Source: DATACN01 sp038215095
GTDB taxonomy: Bacteria > Actinomycetota > Thermoleophilia > Solirubrobacterales > Thermoleophilaceae
Assembly: GCA_038215095.1 (NCBI GenBank)
Contig: JBBQRG010000041.1
Location: forward strand, 1-26,823
DNA length: 26,823 nt
Direction of reading: 5' to 3'
Below are positions 25,085 to 26,823 of this stretch, one piece after another; positions within the stretch are counted from its first letter, which is position 1; the number at the start of each line of letters is the position of its first letter. The position numbers and the translations under genes are program-made. The notes below the pieces were generated by a model. That model was not told where the DNA came from. It saw only the letters and a program-made list of their open reading frames with translations, and did no database searches.

Positions 25085-25609
25085 TCACGCCGGCTTGAGG
25101 CCGACGAGCCGCGCGACCCCCGCGAGCGGTCGAACTGCAGCGTTCAACAGCCTGCCTGGCGCTCTTGAATGCCGGGGGTACTGCTTGACGAGGATCGCGA
25201 TGTAGAGGAGCGACCGAAAGCCACTGAGGTCATTGAGAGCGCGCTCATTGGCGGTCCTGCAGAGCTTTTTTATGTAGGGCTCGAAATCGAGCGCGGGTCG
25301 GTGCACGTTGCGGACGCGTACCGGTCCTGCCCCCACGCGGAATGTGTGAACGGCTCCCGGAGGCACTGATGCGCTCTCGCCCTCTCGGAGGGTGCGCCAT
25401 TCCCTTCCGACGAGAATCTCGAACGATCCCTCCAGCACTTCGTACTCTTCGGTGAGGTCAGGATGCACGTGTGGCTGAGGTGCCCACCCCCCCGCGGGAA
25501 GCTCCCACTCCATCGCGAGCTCAGACCCCCGTGTCTCCTCGCTGGAACGCGTGATCCTGTAGACGCTGCCGTCAGGCCACACGAGGATCCTGTTCGCTTC
25601 GATCGCCAT
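25085..25609 (-). CDS. Cupin domain protein
   Basis: This protein of 174 residues has a single cupin barrel in its first 115 residues. Metal ligands are His, His and Glu in PQPHVHPDLTEEYEVLEG, and a second-motif His in VPPGAVHTFRVG. The remaining 60 residues (KKLCRTANERALNDLSGFRS, YIAILVKQYPRHSRAPGRLL) form a helical tail without a recognised domain. Cupins of this type include dioxygenases, isomerases and non-enzymatic sugar or metabolite binders, so no reaction can be assigned. It lies 10 bp downstream of a second cupin gene in the same orientation, probably one operon controlled by the divergent TetR gene. GC content and codon use are visibly lower than in the core genes. Confidence 0.8.
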   Translation of the reverse strand: MAIEANRILVWPDGSVYRITRSSEETRGSELAMEWELPAGGWAPQPHVHPDLTEEYEVLEGSFEILVGREWRTLREGESASVPPGAVHTFRVGAGPVRVRNVHRPALDFEPYIKKLCRTANERALNDLSGFRSLLYIAILVKQYPRHSRAPGRLLNAAVRPLAGVARLVGLKPA

Positions 25610-25619
25610 GTGACGCTGG

Positions 25620-26138
25620 TCAATCCTGGGCGTCGGGGCCGAAGCTGACTCCGTACTGCTCTATGAGGCGTGGCACGCTCTCGAAGTCGAGCTCGAGTCC
25701 GTAGCGGGCAGCTAGTTGCGCTACCGCCGCGGGGTCGGGCGGGCCGCCGTGGCCCAGCGACTCGGCGAGCTGGTCGAAGTAGCGTTCGAAACCGGCGGGA
25801 GAAATGATCTCGAGGATGCGGGCGGGCTGATTGCCGGCGTTCCAGAACGTGTGCCACTGGCCGCGCGGCTTGAAGATCAGGTCGCCTGGCTTGCCGTATA
25901 CGGTCTCGTCCCCGAGCAGCGCTCCGACTCTGCCCTCGATTACGAAACTGTATTCGTCCTCTCGGGAATGCCGGTGAAGTGGTGCGGCCAGCTTGTTTGG
26001 GGGCATCGGATGCTCTACTAGTGAGAAGCCTCCGCCCGACTCAGGGCCGTCGATCATGAACCTCACGCCGATCGACCCAAGCTTGCCGACTTTCCCATCT
26101 TCGGGGCCGAGAACCCGCGCTTGTGCCGTGGCTGACAT
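25620..26138 (-). CDS. Cupin domain protein
   Basis: This protein of 172 residues has a cupin barrel at about residues 15-115. Metal ligands are APLHRHSREDEYSFVIEG (His, His, Glu) and GQWHTFWNAGN (His). A C-terminal helical part (FERYFDQLAESLGHGGPPDP, VAQLAARYGLELDF) resembles the tails of cupins annotated in actinobacterial secondary metabolism and quercetinase-like groups; the resemblance is general and no substrate is inferred. An AAGGCGG ribosome binding site precedes ATG 26136-26138. It is the first gene of a two-cupin operon divergent from the TetR regulator. Confidence 0.82.
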   Translation of the reverse strand: MSATAQARVLGPEDGKVGKLGSIGVRFMIDGPESGGGFSLVEHPMPPNKLAAPLHRHSREDEYSFVIEGRVGALLGDETVYGKPGDLIFKPRGQWHTFWNAGNQPARILEIISPAGFERYFDQLAESLGHGGPPDPAAVAQLAARYGLELDFESVPRLIEQYGVSFGPDAQD

Positions 26139-26165
26139 TGTCCGCCTTTTTCGTTGAACAGTGTG

Positions 26166-26193
26166 TTGAGCCGTCTGACGGCCACAGTATCAT
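26166..26193 (+). promoter_or_regulatory. Promoter of the TetR gene
   Basis: TTGAGC (26166-26171) and TATCAT (26188-26193) are separated by 16 nt, close to the sigma-70 consensus. Transcription would start only a few bases before ATG 26205. Confidence 0.55.
26170..26182. promoter_or_regulatory. Candidate TetR operator palindrome
   Basis: GCCGTC-T-GACGGC is a perfect 6-bp inverted repeat around one base. It lies between the -35 and -10 boxes of the TetR gene and next to the start region of the divergent cupin promoter, where one bound repressor could block both. Confidence 0.5.
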
Positions 26194-26211
26194 CGATAAA
26201 CGCCATGTCAA
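26184..26211 (-). promoter_or_regulatory. Promoter of the cupin operon
   Basis: On the minus strand a perfect TTGACA (26211-26206) is followed after 16 nt by TACTGT (26189-26184). The -35 box overlaps the first codons of the TetR gene. Confidence 0.45.
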
Positions 26212-26822
26212 CTGAAAAGCGGAAATACCAGCTGAAGGCGCGGGCCGAGAGCCAGTTGCGAACCCGCGAGCGCATCGTGAAGGCGACCATGGAGCTGCAC
26301 GAGCAGGTCGGTCCCGCGCAAACGACCATCTCTGAGGTCGCGCGTCGGGCCGACGTTCAACGGCTGACGGTCTACAACCACTTCCCCGAGGACATCGAGC
26401 TGTTCGCCGCCTGCCAAGCCCACTGGATGGGGCTCCACCCGCTGCCCGACCTGTCCGCCGCTCTGTCGCTGCCCGATCCGAAGCACCGTGTGCGCGCTTG
26501 CTTGCGCGGCTTCTACGGCTGGTACCGGGAAACGGCAACGATGGCAGAGAACGTCCAGCGAGATCGCGGCACCGTCCCTCCGCTGGATGCCTTGATGAAA
26601 CAGACTGCCGATGCGCGGCTCGCCGAACTGACTGATGCGTTGTGCACGGGTTTTCGGCTACGAGGCGCCCGAGCGGACCGGCACCGCGCGCTCATCCGAC
26701 TCGCGCTCGACTTCTGGACCTGGCGGAGCCTCAACCGCGACGGCCTCGACGATGACGCCGCCGCCGACGTCATGACGGAAGCCGTCGCCGGCGCGGCTGC
26801 CGTGACGCAGTCGCGTCGGTGA
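26205..26822 (+). CDS. TetR family transcriptional regulator
   Basis: From ATG 26205 the product is 205 residues. The N-terminal HTH spans about residues 20-65: TRERIVKATMELHEQVG, then TTISEVARRADVQRLTVYNH and FPED. The rest is a helical ligand-binding domain with no assignable ligand; it ends in EAVAGAAAVTQSRR. TetR proteins usually repress their own gene and a divergent operon until a small ligand binds. The two cupins divergent from it and a palindrome between the promoters fit that arrangement. An in-frame ATG at 26154 would place the promoter inside the gene and is less likely. Confidence 0.88.
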   Translation: MSTEKRKYQLKARAESQLRTRERIVKATMELHEQVGPAQTTISEVARRADVQRLTVYNHFPEDIELFAACQAHWMGLHPLPDLSAALSLPDPKHRVRACLRGFYGWYRETATMAENVQRDRGTVPPLDALMKQTADARLAELTDALCTGFRLRGARADRHRALIRLALDFWTWRSLNRDGLDDDAAADVMTEAVAGAAAVTQSRR

Positions 26823-26823
26823 A

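Overview
The window is very GC-rich (roughly 70%) and most of it is core chromosome. Gene order and content point to an actinobacterium, most likely of the Thermoleophilia/Solirubrobacterales type. This is an inference from the comF-hpf-secA-prfB and ftsEX-S41-rnr-smpB-ssrA blocks, a eukaryote-type UDP-sugar pyrophosphorylase, a CtaG-like membrane protein and a membrane-tethered ECF sigma factor. No taxonomic marker search was possible.

Layout. (1) 1-470 is an anomalous edge: a near-perfect 286-bp palindrome carrying two copies of the C-terminus of an ABC permease, fused to a headless LuxR-type HTH fragment. It may be an assembly fold-back. (2) 416-3388 holds a GNAT acetyltransferase, a UTP-glucose-1-phosphate uridylyltransferase, a possible small ORF and a CtaG-like protein. 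(3) 3447-9291 is comF, hpf, secA, prfB (with a programmed +1 frameshift) and a lipoprotein lytic transglycosylase. (4) 9300-18586 holds a second GNAT, ftsH, a membrane diguanylate cyclase, nadC, nadA, two paralogous secreted calcium-repeat proteins, an ECF sigma factor with a transmembrane helix and a long Gly/Ser/Asp tail, and a RibD C-domain reductase. (5) 18649-24989 is ftsE, ftsX, an S41 protease, RNase R, smpB, a divergent site-2-type metalloprotease and tmRNA (ssrA). (6) 24990-26823 is a lower-GC accessory stretch with two cupins divergent from a TetR regulator.

How the genes work together. SecA and FtsH serve protein export and membrane-protein quality control. RF2, SmpB, tmRNA and RNase R form a translation-termination and ribosome-rescue set. 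FtsEX, the S41 protease and the lytic transglycosylase are cell-envelope and division functions. NadA and NadC make nicotinate mononucleotide for NAD. The sigma factor and the two calcium-repeat proteins lie in one orientation and may form a regulatory unit.

The most interesting global signal is regulatory. At least six start codons, with four more near matches, lie 6-8 nt (usually exactly 7) downstream of a TAnnnT-like -10 hexamer and have no ribosome binding site, as expected for leaderless mRNAs. Several other genes have clear Shine-Dalgarno sequences. The most interesting single locus is the one-piece membrane-tethered sigma factor upstream of two secreted calcium-repeat proteins.
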